Below are positions 11,282-23,606 of a stretch of 64,000 bases of DNA, one piece after another. Where the stretch lies: the NCBI GenBank assembly GCA_023375675.1, contig JALQBC010000008.1:744001-808000 (forward strand), given 5' to 3'. Source of the DNA: Cytospora piceicola. Taxonomy: Eukaryota; Ascomycota; Sordariomycetes; Diaporthales; Cytosporaceae. The translations under genes were made by a program, and so were the position numbers. The notes beneath the pieces are model-generated. The model was not told where the DNA came from. It made no database searches and saw only the letters and a list, made by a program, of their open reading frames with translations. The first letter of the stretch is position 1. Each line of letters begins with the position of its first letter.

Positions 11282-12555
11282 CTACGGCCCTGCTTTGTCC
11301 GCCTGGATAGAATGGAACCTTTTCTTCCTATAACGTGCTGCCTCTATGAAGTTGTCGACAAACATGTACCCGAACACGAGCAATATCATCAGCGCCGCAA
11401 CAAGAGGGCAGAGAACCGAAAACACAGTGAACCCATATGATGCCGATTGGAACATGGCACTATCCGCCAGGGCTGTCGACTGGCCAACCTGTAAAGCCGT
11501 CAGGACAATGGCGATATAGACGGTACCAGTTGCGAGCCAGCCGAGATTGTCCCGAAAGTACGTCCCATATTGTTGCCAGTGTGGCAGATATCCTCTGAGA
11601 AACGGGAGCCTCGAGAGCATGTAGATCTTATTCAGGCGGCTTAGGCGCAGCTCACCGTATATGAACCGCGCGTCGATCTTCCGGTCGATGTCCTCAATCT
11701 CGATGATCTTTGCTCAGTCAGTAAGCTTTCCCAGATCGGATGTCCACGGTGTCTGTCTGTCTTGAGAGCCGTATGACATAACTCGGGAGGCATAAGCCCT
11801 CCTGCGACACGACTCGTAAAGGACAAAGAGACATCTAGAATCCTGGACGAGAAGAAGACGTAATACCTGACGGACGAGGGTCCTCCAGGCCGGCCACTCG
11901 ATCTCTCTCGGGAGCAAGTACCTGTCCCGTGCGATGTGGAAGTCGCTCTCGTAGCTGACCAGGGCCGCATACGAGCACAGGAAGCCGAGCGCGCGCGCCC
12001 GCAGCCCCTGTCTGCAGCCCTTGGGGCCCGGCTGGGAGCCGGCGGGATGCGTGCCGCCCCCCGGGGGGCAGGGGCAGTCCTCCCGGCACGAGAGGTGGTC
12101 GCGCCAGAAGCAGGGGTGGAGCAGGAACCGCGGGACGGGCTTGAGGAAGATGCGGCCGGTGGTCCACACCAGGTGCATGTCCATGCGCTCGGCGACGACG
12201 ATCGCCCGGCCGAGGACCAGCTGGTAGTGTAGCGGGCGCGGGGGCATCGGCCGGCCGGTCACCCATAGCCAGTTGAAGATGGAGCCCAGCCTCTGCAGGT
12301 CCAGCTCGCGCTCGAGGAAGTCGTCGTCCTCGGGGACGCAGAGACGGGGCACCTGGTTGACCTCGACGCGGTACGACGCGGGTAGGAGTGACGCGTAGGA
12401 GACGTGCCCGTGAGGTTGCAACGGGTGAGCGGGAACATACCGCTTGTCCTGCAGGACGCAAGTAGAAAATGGTGGGGCCTGTACGATATTGATCAGCTCG
12501 ACTCGTATAGCGAAGTGACTTGTGAGGATAATACCTGTATACGGTATGAATCCAT
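11282..12555 (-). CDS. Two-helix fungal membrane protein of unknown function (DUF6601-like)
   Basis: Best model: exons 12555..12535, 12448..11867 and 11707..11282 (minus), 342 residues. The second junction is well supported: it joins EWPAWRTLVRQ to IIEIEDIDRKIDARFIYGEL, continuing into RLSRLNKIYMLS, which is a conserved block of this fungal family. The first exon (MDSYRIQ) is tentative. It was chosen because the main frame has no upstream ATG before an in-frame stop, while CTGCAG at 12449-12454 is a good acceptor in phase. The body carries the conserved segment LGRAIVVAERMDMHLVW. The C-terminus has two membrane helices (NLGWLATGTVYIAIVLTAL and FSVLCPLVAALMILLVFGY). Databases often label relatives subtilisin-like protease, but no protease motif is visible. 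It lies head-to-head with the NLR gene. Confidence 0.68.
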
Positions 12556-13074
12556 ATCGCGCGGTGCTTTAATGGACTACCGGTACCTGTATCGGCGGCT
12601 GAGGTCACTGATGCTGAATGGGTGCCTGTATATTTGCAGTGCTGATTACCTATGTACTCATTTAAAATAAGGACATGGCGATACATGAGACAGGGGTCCT
12701 TTGGCGCTGCTTTGCATGGAAAGTTTGTACACGTAGGTCCTTTCAGCGTCGAATTGTTTGGTGATTGATGTTGTTGTTGGTTATAAGTGGGCCCGCTGCC
12801 TGCATAATATTCGAGTCACCACATATAACAATCTGCTCAACCCCTTCACCTTCAGCCCCTCTCAGGATCATGATCATTTTCTCCGATTACGAAACCTCGA
12901 TACATACTATGTATAGCTACAGGCACCTTAGTTGCTTCGTCAACCCTCGCCCATAGTCTCTGCTTCTTTTCCTTCTTTCCGGGGTCGAGAACGGAATCGT
13001 GTTTTTGACCTCGTGAGCCTACATCGGATTGGTCATCGCGCGGTGTTTCCGTCGTGGCTACATAGTTCTTGACT
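12556..13074. promoter_or_regulatory. Divergent intergenic region between the DUF6601-like gene and the NLR gene
   Basis: These 519 bp separate two divergently transcribed genes and must hold both promoters. No clear TATA or CCAAT element could be assigned. Confidence 0.45.
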
Positions 13075-16000
13075 ATGTCATTGTCGCCAGAGAAAACTGT
13101 CTTCCGTCTCAGGAGATGCCCTGGGGACAGGGATGCCTCGGACTTACAAGAACTACTGAGTAACGCTCTGCAGGATGTCTCTAAACGGGACATACGCATC
13201 CAGTCTTTGGCGACTGACTACGGCGTCTGCAATACGTCGAAAACCGCCACGCTGATGTTTCGTCGCAAGTTGCCGGGCCTCGTAGAGGAGCACCCAAATC
13301 AGACGCAATGGAAGATCCCGCTCGACGACGGATCCAGTGACCTTCTCCTTGATGTTCATTTTGCTGGCTTCACACCCCTCAACGATCCTGAGCCAGAGAA
13401 GCATAAGTTTGAGTATGTATCTTCTTGACTATAAACTTAGTAACGTTGTAATTTGAGCATATACTCAATGGGGCAAGGCCCAATGCTCACATCACATGCC
13501 TCTTATAGCTGTATCGTCATCTCTGGTCTTGCAAGCCATCCTTTCGGCTCTTGGCAACCGAAGGGTAACGACAAGACTTACATGTGGATCAGAGACACAC
13601 TGCCAAAGCACCTCCCGCACGTCCGCGCTATCCTCTACGGCTATGACACCACTCTCGTGAACTCGTATTCTTTCCAGTCCATTCCTGAGGTAGCGACTAC
13701 TCTCGTTAATCACTTGATGCCAGCAGGGTGGCAGAGCTCCGAGATGAAGCCGCTGGTCTTTCTAGCTCACAGCCTGGGCGGCATCGTCTTGAAGGAGATG
13801 CTGGTGTCGCTGTGCAGGGATAACTTGAAGCGGACCATGCTCAGCCGGGCTCGTGGCGGTATTTTGTTCGGCGTCCCCAGTCAAGGAATGGCTCAGGCAA
13901 CCCTCCAGACCATGGTCAAAGGCCGCCCGAACGAGAAATTGGTGGCGGTACTGGCCAAGGGCTCGCATTACCTCCACAAACTCGACTCGGAATTCGCTAG
14001 AATGGGGCTTAGTCGGCGGATGGTATACTACTGGGCCTATGAGACCAAGGAGTCTCCCACGATTGAAGTGAGCTTCAAGTCATTTGCGACAAGAGGCTCT
14101 TCCACGGTTTGCTGACTAGGCTTTTAGCAACTTGAGAACGGCAGGTTTTCCCGGACAGGCCCAAGGCAAGTCCTGGTCACGCCTGAATCGGCGACCAGGG
14201 GACTCTTGTCTACGTCACCGGATGATGTGTTCCCTATCGATGAGGATCACTCGGAACTGGTCAAGTTCCAAGATGGGAGCTCTATGTGCGAACAGGTTGT
14301 CCTTAAGAAACTCGGAGCCATCTGCAACTCCCAGAAGGATCCCCAAACAGCTCTACCGCGAAGGATGGCTACTGTGACAAAACGGAGGAGGCCGGATGGT
14401 CATGACCATGCAGAAACCCGATCGTCGAAGGATTGGGAACTGAAAGGTATGGAAGCTGACGAGACTGGTAAGGGCCATGATTTATTGACATGAATCCCAT
14501 CGCAGATTTGCAAGACACACTCCTCGTACCAGAGTGGGATGGCCGATTCAACACCATTGAAGAAAGATCACCTAATACCTTGGAGTGGTTCATGGATGAT
14601 TGGAAGACTCCCTACTTCAGATGGCGCCAAAAAGGCGATTCCGGTCTGTTCTGGATCCATGGTAAGCCAGGGTCTGGCAAGTCCACCTTGATGAAATTCG
14701 TTGCCATGGATTCTCGGGTCGAGGATTATCTCACTCAGCAGGACACTACGATCACCAATATCAAAGTACGCCACTTCTTTCATGCACGAGGCACAGTCCT
14801 TCAAAAGTCCTTTGAGGGCATGTTGAAGAGCATATTGTACCAGATATTCCAGGCCCTACCATCACTATTCGACTACGTGAAGCCGTTACTGCAAGAAAAG
14901 TCCCATCCAGAGCTCCACAGCGGGTGGACAGTGGGCGAGCTTCAACGTTGTTTACACCTTGTGCTGTCTCAAAATGACAACAACATCCGAGTCTTCATAC
15001 TCATCGATGCCTTGGATGAGTATGATGGCGGTGCAGAATTCATTGCTAAGTTTTTCAAGGAACTAACGGACACGGCTGGAGAGCGGACTTGTGTCAAGTT
15101 TCTGGTTTCTAGCCGGACTTCAAGTGACATCCTCAGAGAGGTTGGGGAAACACCCCAAATAACTCTCGATGAATACAACCACGTTGATATCGTTCGCTAT
15201 TGTCAGGATAGATTGTCCAGCCTGGAGCAAGATGCACAGAATCAACTTGAAGGCCTGATAACAGAAGTTGTTGACCTATCTCAGGGCGTCTTCATGTGGG
15301 CTAAGCTGGTCCTCGAGGGATTGATTGCCGCGGAGGATCTTGAACAAGCATCGGAGCTTCTGCATTCCTTGCCTCCCGACCTCAGTGACTACTACACGAC
15401 CATTATCCAGAACATCAAACGCGAAGATCGACGGGACGCATACTTGATGTTTCAATTCGCGTATATAATGGCCAACCCCGACGATTCAAATTGTCAAGTC
15501 CATTTTATGGATCTCATCCGCGCCCTTGCCATCTCGCGATGCAGAACGTACCGGGAGTGCAGGGAAAGGCTTCACGATTTGAATTCTCGAGTATTCCCTA
15601 GCAACGTCGGTGAGATGGCCCTTCGGGCCAGGACAGCTGGATTTACAGCCACTGTAGGGGCATTGATATCACTTGATATGTATGATGGCTGGCTCTTTGA
15701 AATTGCGGCAGATCCCGATATCATCGACGAACAGATCAAGAGGATATCTAACTGTTCTGGAGGACTAATCCAAATCCTCCGTCCAAAACCTCGATCCCTG
15801 CAAACGAGGATCACCAATATATTCCCGACCTTGGAACCCGATGAAGGGTATGATCCTTGGACCCGATGTGTGCAGTTCAGCCACCAGACGGTCAAAGACT
15901 TTGTTGAAAATGAGAAATTCAAAGAACTCATATTGGGCGACGACGCCGACTCCATGGTTGAAGATGGGTATACCTTTTTGGCAAAGACCTATCTGACGCG

Positions 16001-17279
16001 GGGCCGATCCGAACTCGCCCACACCTATTGCCACCTGTCAGAGGAGACTACAGGGCACAGCCTGGTCAATTTCATCAAGTCCATGGACAAGAAGGCCTTC
16101 GAGAGGCTCGCAGAGATCCCGGTTGAATACAAACTACTGAGGTCCACTTTCTGGTGCGGCGTCATGCTGCCATCAGATCCTCTGACATTCGCAATCTCCT
16201 ACGACCTCCCGCTTTGCCTAGAGGACTTGATACGGAAGGATCCCGGGCAGCTCAAGACCACACCGCATTCACTCCTGATAGGGTGGCCATTCTTCACGCA
16301 AATGAGCTCGAATCATTGCAGGATAATAAAAAGGATAATACAGGAGGGGTACACCATGGACGTATCAAAGAATGAGTACCAGGACTTACTGTGGATCATC
16401 GCAGCGAATCAGTACACATCTACCATGTGGTTGGGTATATATCATCCCTGGCTAGGTCCCTTTGCGAACCTCAAAGCAGGAGTCCTTCTGGAGATGGGTC
16501 AAGACCCCAACGTGCTACTGCACGCTCAGCGCCTCCTGCCGGGTAAGCGTGTGAGGGCCAGTTCGGTAACCTGGCGATCCATGCACGTAGCTGATACCGA
16601 GCTCGCCGAAATACTTCTCCGGCATGGCGCTGATGTCAACCTTGAGGATGGAGAGGCGGGCAATACTCCGCTCGACTGGATGCTGGCACATGAGGACTCC
16701 CCCAAGGGCCGGAAGAAGCGTGGCCTGAACCACGGGGTGTTCCCGGGTGCCGAGGGGTCTGCGTCCTGGATGCAAAGGAACATCCACAGCAAGATCATGT
16801 TCCTCATCCGCAACGGGGGCACATACAGAACGACCGGCTTGGAAGTGTGGCAGAGGTATATCAAGCATCTCCGGAAGGGTATGGCCCAGGCACGGACCGA
16901 GGAAGACGACGCGGCTCCTGAGCAAGGCCCACCTGCAGACCCCGAGGGGGCAGTCGATGATCTGGACTCGTATCTTGCGAATCAGGATACGAATCCTGGC
17001 GAGGAGACCAAAAGTCCCACGGAAACGATTTTTAGCATCGACTCGGGGCCCAGGAGCCCCGCGCTTTCGGATGCGGCCTTCAGCATCGACGAGGAAATCT
17101 TCCCAAGAGGACCGCGGCGTCAAGTCAGCCTATACCAAAAAGATCTGGAGGGTGACATTGAGGAAATCACACGCTTCATTGAAAGCACAGAAGAGGCGTC
17201 CCGGGCAGAGTTGATCCAGGAGGAGGTCAAGCCCCGTCGCCTTAGCAAGTTTTTCCATCGGCTTTCGGTTCAGAAGTAG
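13075..17279 (+). CDS. Fungal NLR (STAND) protein: alpha/beta hydrolase (SesB-like) + NACHT + ankyrin
   Basis: Four exons: 13075..13412, 13509..14067, 14128..14446 and 14506..17279, about 1329 residues. All junctions keep frame. For the third intron the donor GTATGG at 14447 (59 nt) was preferred over GTAAGG at 14468, which would leave only 38 nt. Domains in order: a basic N-terminal region; a serine-hydrolase domain opening with CIVISGLASHPFGSW (about 114-128) and its nucleophile in FLAHSLGG (Ser about 201); a linker with VTPESA and HSELVKF; a NACHT ATPase with Walker A GKPGSGKST (about 458-466), Walker B LIDALDEYD (571-579) and FLVSSRTS; a helical middle; one clear ankyrin unit (LAEILLRHGADVNLEDGEAG, about 1104-1123); and an acidic tail. 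Such proteins act in non-self recognition, incompatibility and cell death in fungi. All key residues are intact, so it looks functional. The ligand is unknown. Confidence 0.9.
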
Positions 17280-20200
17280 TTGGACGAGAGTCATCATGGA
17301 TCATGTAACCGTCCCGAGAGTCGTCTTCTTCCCCATCCCATATACTCAGGTCTAACTTGAACTAGCACAAGGTGAACCGGATTGTGCAATAATCAGGCAT
17401 TACATTGGAAAGATAGACTGCGTTGAGGTTTCAAGATGCAATATGTCACTCGTAATCAGGTAATCCATGCATGCAAACTTTTGAAGCCTCCGCGAACCAA
17501 CATCTAGCACGACAGGCGTCTCAATGAAACCTCTTTTGTAAGACGGCCGTCTAGGTGTGATTAAGTGATTAGATTCCAAGCGCTGCGAGGGCCAGTGACA
17601 ACCTCTTCACTCTTCCATCCCACCATCCAAATCCCTCACATCTGTCCTACACCGAGACAACCGGATGCCTATTGCTTTCAAGTATATATGCCGAGCCAAA
17701 CTTTCCCGACGATGGGCTCGACCTCGGTGGGTCTAAGTATCTCGCCTTCTATCCTCCAACAGCCGGGGAACACTTCCGCCAATGTAACGGTGATGATATC
17801 CAGAATCGTTGCATGCAAAATGGGAGACTCCTGGTCTCCTGCATACACACCCACACTATTTTCGGAATTCGACCTCGACTTACCATCCAGAATACGGGTT
17901 CGATACTCATCGTCATGAACTAACGCTTGGCTCCCACCATGATCAGCCGGAAACCCGAAGTCATTCCTAAGGAGGACCACCACTCGGGTTCTTGGTGCCG
18001 TCGCCCCACCGGCCATCAACAGAAGATGTTTTGAACTAAACCGTCGCTGTTTTTTTGGTGACGCATGCAGCTCCAGTGAATTAGCCAAGGATCCGGAACA
18101 GATAGGAGTATCGAGGGCACCATCCATGTCGGACCAATGCGTACTTCTTCAGCTTGTAATCCTCTATTCACTCAGGCCCGTTGTCCTTCCTAATCGAGGG
18201 ACCCCGTTCGTTTCATCATGTGACTACATAGGTATGTAACGTTCCAACAACCCTGTCGTTGTACTTGAGTATTGGCATAATCATCGACACCACTGTAATC
18301 ATCCTTTTCGCCGTCATAGTGGACTCTGATAAGGCGACTGTGCTGTATTACATATCATTACGGTGCTTGTGGGGGAAAGGGAGCAGAGCCATCCCGGACG
18401 CGAGTTCGCCATCCTCAATGCTCGCCATCCCTAATGTTCGCCCTCCCACCATCGCTGTCACCGTCGCTATTTTCCTTTGTGAACAACCCACCGAATTTAA
18501 GAAATGGCATCTGCCGCTCCCGGGGTACGTTGCCCAAATGTTAAAGGACCCTTCGAACAGAAATAGGTGTGGAGATTATCTGCAAAAGGTGGATCTCGGA
18601 TTCGGTTGCATTAGTGTACGGTGATCAACCTTGAAAATAGGGGAAAGCAGGCGCAAGTGGTACATGCGGTGGACCACAGCCTGTGAAGGCGAAACTTCAC
18701 ATATGGGGCGGGAAGCTTGGAATGCATTTGGAAGAAGCTCGGGCATGATGTAAATCTCGCGAAGGGACCTCAGGACAGCTCCACGTAATTATATCGCCGA
18801 CTGTCTCACGGCTAACTGCCGTTAAACCTGTGCGCGCACGTGTTCAACCGTAAAGCTCAGACCAGGGAAGCCCTACATTGGGTGCCTTTCGATATTTGTA
18901 TTTCAAAACATTCTCATGGAGTCTCAGGGTCCTAACGTCGTAGTGGTGAAAGTCATGTGTCACAGTAACTGGGAATAATACCATGTAGGAGCATACAAGG
19001 CGAGGACTCCGTTCACGATATATTACCTTGGTCCATCTCTGTATCACACTACGGTGACTTCGGAAATCGAAATACCCTAGGGTACTATCAGATGAGAGCA
19101 GATTGTGGCGGTACGGAAACATTATCACTATCAATGATGCCTACCTCACCCTGACGAATCACCATGCCGGAAGTTTTGTATGCCAAGTGGCTGTGTTATA
19201 GCACGAACGTTGGAAGTATTTCTGAAGCTACCCAATAATACAATCAGATCAGATCAAGCGTGAACAGCCAAACAGGAAGGCAAGCATGACTGTTCAGCGA
19301 GATACCGGTGAGTGGCGACGGATTCCGGTCCTTTGAGTTGTTCTCAAGCCCCTGCTATACACGTATTCGGTTGAATACTACCTAGGTAGTACCTTGGGTC
19401 ATGCTCATCTGTGTCAGCGATCGACGTTTCTCGCAGGAGGGGTTTGTAAAGAAGAGAATGGGGAAATTCCCACGCGTACAGTGGCTACCCCTGATCGGAA
19501 ATTAATTACTAGCAGCTGAAAGTCTCTCCAGAATAGGAACTGTCATCCAAGTCATCCCTCTCGTTATTGAATCCATGAATAATGTATAACAATCTAGTAA
19601 GTAGGCAGCCTGGGTGCATAGGGGGGTGGTTGTAGAAGGCCAGGAGGGGGGTCCCCAGGGAAATAGTTATATACCTAAGTATTACTTTCTCCCACTAAGA
19701 ATCAACCCCGGTTCGGAGATATTTCCACGATCGACATATGATAAATATATGGTTATGCAGGAGTATATACCAAAACCATTGCTGGTGACGAACGTTGAAA
19801 GACATGATATCCTAATTGAGGTTTGATTCCCTACAACTTACAAGGGTCATCTCCTAAGACGGGTAGCCACTATAACGTACTATCCACGAAATTCACTGCT
19901 CGGCAGTTCGGGTCTATCTATTACAGCCTCACTCTCTTGCCCTTCATTCGAGTGACCTCGAAAGTCCGGTTACCACCCACCCCTGACACAGATCGGCAAT
20001 GCCGATCTCCAGAGAGCCCGAGGGGGGCGCCACGGGCCGTGCGAGCACACCGCTTCAACAACGTCGCGGCTCGTGCTTCAGGGCTGGCATGCATGCCTTG
20101 CCTGCTTGGCATCCACCCTTACCCTGACGCAGCTTGGCACTGCGTGGTCGTCGCCGGAAATCCCATCGGGCTGAGATGCGGAAGTAGAACATGGCCTTTG

Positions 20201-22068
20201 TTGTTAGCATTGTTAGCACTGTAAGGTTGAAAGGCCCAGCCGCTTCTATGTACATGAAACAGATACAACTTGCAACCGTACTGACCATGGACCCCCGGAC
20301 GAGTTCAGCTCCCAGTACACTACCTAGGTACAGCTCGATCACCCGTGGAAACATTCACGTAACGACGTTCCAGATATGTTGATGGACCTGGTTGGCTGCC
20401 CGAGGAATAGTAAGATGCTGCTGGTGACGAACAACATGGTCCTCGTTGTTGGACCTCAGAACGGTACATTATCCCGGCTCATGGGAGGGAAGGATGTTAT
20501 ATATCCGCTCGAGGATGCCGGAGGATCTGGGTTATTGATCCGAAGCAGTCTCGTGGTCAGCTTCAGGGACTCCACGTGTCTACATATTCACACAAGCCCA
20601 TCGTGTCTTGGCCGGGGCCGTAAGGACGGGGGGTTCGGTCGGCTCGTTGGGACGGCTGGACGGGCAGGTTTCGGGCTCAGGGTCGGGCTCGGGACCACGT
20701 TGACATCGGGAAGGAAGAATAAAGTTGTGTATGAGCAATCCTGGGTTCCGATATATTTCCCCGGGCCTTAGTTTCTCCCGATCATATTTCCAAAAGAGGA
20801 AGGTTTCATCATGGTCCCATAGTCCCATGGTCCCACGGAAACCCCGGCAGCCGGCAGCCGGGACCTTTTTAAGTGTATACTTAGCTGCTTAGTACGTGTA
20901 CCATAGTAGTGACTGACGTTATATCCGCGCCCTTCTCATCACAACATCAGGGCATAACCCTGGGAACCATGTAGTTGATGAGTCAGTACATAGTCTACTG
21001 TACCCAGTAGTGTATTGTATTGCATACCAACCAACCTACCTGACTACCAACCATGGAACCTCTTGACAATGGATCGGTATCAAAGAATTACCATGCTTCT
21101 TGGAAGGTGGTCACTAAAGGATTTCGTCCAAGACATCGATCGGCCCGCCCCGGCCTGTCTTGCCCAGCCAGACCCAGCGGACCGGAAAGGTCGCTTGGCG
21201 AAGTGGATTCGCGTCTACAGCACCTGAGCTAGTGCAAATCACCGATCCTAGCTCTACATTTCTATTGTTCCTTCATCGTCACTGAGGACTGGCCTGGGAC
21301 GGCATGAGATGGCTGAGATGGCTCCTTCAACTAGGAATAGGTATACCTACTTGGAATGCACAGTTCCCCGGCGTCGTGAAATAGGACTCTGGAGAGCTGG
21401 TTCTAGGCTCGCCACCTTGTCACCAAGACTGCCTCGACGATATTCCCTCGACATCGGTCCCCTGTTTCAACCGGCAACTTGACCGAGTGATTTACCATTC
21501 TTGCGCATGGTCCCCCTCTTCTCAAGGCTTCCAAGGCCACCTGTCCGTCGCCACGGTCCCCCCTCCTCTCATCACCGCGGCACCACCTTGCTCTCGCGTA
21601 ACAGTACACAATCCCACTTTGTCCGGACGCCTGCAATCTCGCACGGCCGGAACAATGATGAGTGGAAGCAAGCTGTACGGTTTCCCGCCACTGTAGTGCT
21701 GTATTCCACGATGTCTAGACCTTGTCCTGTGCAGGCATGACACGCATCTTATCTCTTGGTTAGTTCAGGGGCCAGCAGTGGAGCCTCTTGGGTAACAGAT
21801 ACTGGGTAGTGCAATCAGAATTTGATGCCACTGATGCCACTGATGCCACCGATGCCACTAATGTCCACCTTCCTCACAGAGGGCTGCCGCGGATTTCCGC
21901 CAAGAGATGCACCCAAGGCGCTGGGTGAACTTTAAAGAAATATACTGCATGCCCCATCCATCATCCAGGTGGTGTGGTTCCTCCCAGGCTGACTCGCATC
22001 CAAACCCTCTTGGTATTGACATATCCTATCGACGACGCAGCGGAAGCGGCGTTAACAGATCCGGGCAC
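17280..22068. other. Long gene-poor region
   Basis: In 4.8 kb no ORF carries a recognisable domain. ACCTAGGT palindromes lie at 19380 and 20322, and a short GATGCCACT tandem lies near 21823-21860. Small ORFs at 17565-18127 and 19823-20224 show no conservation signal. Confidence 0.5.
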
Positions 22069-23606
22069 ATGGCAACGTCAGATGGGGACAGCGACAAGAT
22101 GGTCGCGTCCCTCGCAGTGGGCTTCACTCTTGGCTTTGGCCTGTTGACGGTATGGGAGGCCATCAAGCAGACGAGGCGCAGCAAAAACCCCCGAAGGAGC
22201 GTTTACATTTACATGATATGGTATGTATTACTCCCTCCCTTTTGGACCGGTCGACAACCCTCCACCCACCCAAGCATACACGCCTGCCCAGGGCCTACCC
22301 TTCATGGCCTCTATCCTTGCCTGTTCCGAGAAATAACCTTTTTGACTAACAAAGCTTGAAGGGGTGAAATAACCGCCAACGTCGCGATTCTGGTCCTTGC
22401 AAACCTTCAGTTCCATGGTGTCGTGGGATCAACGTAAGTCAAAACCCACATGCTCCTGGGTGTTCATGTCCCGATCTGGCAAAAGATGGCTGACAGCTCC
22501 CTCGAGGCCCACAGTGTACCGGTCCTATTCTTTTTGCTCTTCTTCTGGGTTTTGGAAATCCAATTGCTTATGCAAATCATCATCAACCGTATCGCTATCC
22601 TGTGCGAGACACAGGACACCATCCGGAAGCTGCAATGGTCGACGTTTTTTATCATATCGGCGATCAATATAGCCGTGTTCTGCATCTTCATCCCCGCCCA
22701 TCTAGATCCCCCAGTTAGCCAGACGTAGGTTCTCTCCGCCCCCCCCCCCCCTCTCCTGCTACCAAACGCCATAACCCTGCGGATATCAGGCTGACAAGAG
22801 AGCATGCAGTTATGTCGCTGTGAACCGAATCTGGGACCGACTCTCAAAGGCCTTCATTTGTCTGGTCGATGCCGGCCTCAACTACTACTTCTTGAGGATT
22901 GTGAAGCAACGGCTCCTCAATCAGTATGGCCTGCTCAAGTATGCGCCGCTGGTGACATTCAACGCCAGGCTGATGGTGATATCCGTGTTGTTGGATGTAA
23001 GTCCGAGCCCCCGTCCCAGCCGAACCGGACCGTTTCGTCGTGAGAATCCGCCAGCGAGCTGACACCCGAACCCCCCCTCAGGTCCTGCTCATCGGCCTCA
23101 TGTCCCTGCCCAACCAGGCCGTCTTCATGCTGTTCCACCCGCTCGTGTACACGGCCAAGCTGAACATCGAGATGACCATGGCGTCCCTGATCATCAAGCT
23201 CGCCCGCAGCGGCCGGTCCGACGCCTACTTCCCCGAGTCGCACTCGCACACCAACCCGCACAACGCGCCCCACGCCGTCGGGGCGGCCGGCGGCGCCGAC
23301 GCCGAGAACCCGAACGAGCGCGAGGTCGCCCTCAAGACCTTCACCGAGTCCAAGATCCGCGCCTCGTACTCGGGCGCCAGCGAGGAGGCCGGCGAGGTGC
23401 CGAGCGGCGGCATCCAGCGGACGCGCGAGTTCCAGGTCACGGTGCACCGGACGTCGAGCAGCAGCGCCGACGACGACGACGACCCCAAGGAGCTCGCCAG
23501 CGGCGCCGACGACGAGGCCTGGCTGACGCGGTACCCGGGCCACCCCCGGGGGGCGGCGGCGCAGGACGGGCACAGCCTGGGCTCGAGCCACTCCGGGGGC
23601 TCCTGA
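22069..23606 (+). CDS. Seven-helix fungal membrane protein of unknown function (GPCR-like topology)
   Basis: Five exons: 22069..22220, 22362..22433, 22515..22724, 22810..22996 and 23082..23606, 381 residues. Each intron has a GT donor, a TGACTAAC- or GCTGAC-type branch site and an AG acceptor, and phases agree throughout. Seven hydrophobic segments are visible: ASLAVGFTLGFGLLTVW; YIYMIWGEITANVAILVLAN; VPVLFFLLFFWVLEIQLLM; FFIISAINIAVFCIFIPA; AFICLVDAGLNYYFLRIV; LMVISVLLDVLLIGLMSLP; and a seventh near FMLFHPLVYTAKLNIEM. A hydrophilic, Ser/Asp/Glu-rich cytosolic tail of about 150 residues follows. The pattern resembles orphan fungal seven-helix proteins, but no PTH11 CFEM domain or rhodopsin motif is present. 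The ATG at 22069 was chosen over an in-frame ATG at 21907 because the intervening residues look non-conserved. Confidence 0.85.

Noticed and set aside
11282..12555. Annotation as subtilisin-like protease
   Set aside because: No Asp/His/Ser protease motifs are visible. The label is common for this family in databases but is not supported by sequence.
17678..18127. 149-codon minus-strand ORF
   Set aside because: No family signature and not linked by splicing to other coding segments.
21907..22068. Upstream in-frame ATG extending the seven-helix protein by 54 residues
   Set aside because: The extra segment looks like leader sequence; MATSDGDSDKMVASL fits a membrane-protein start better.
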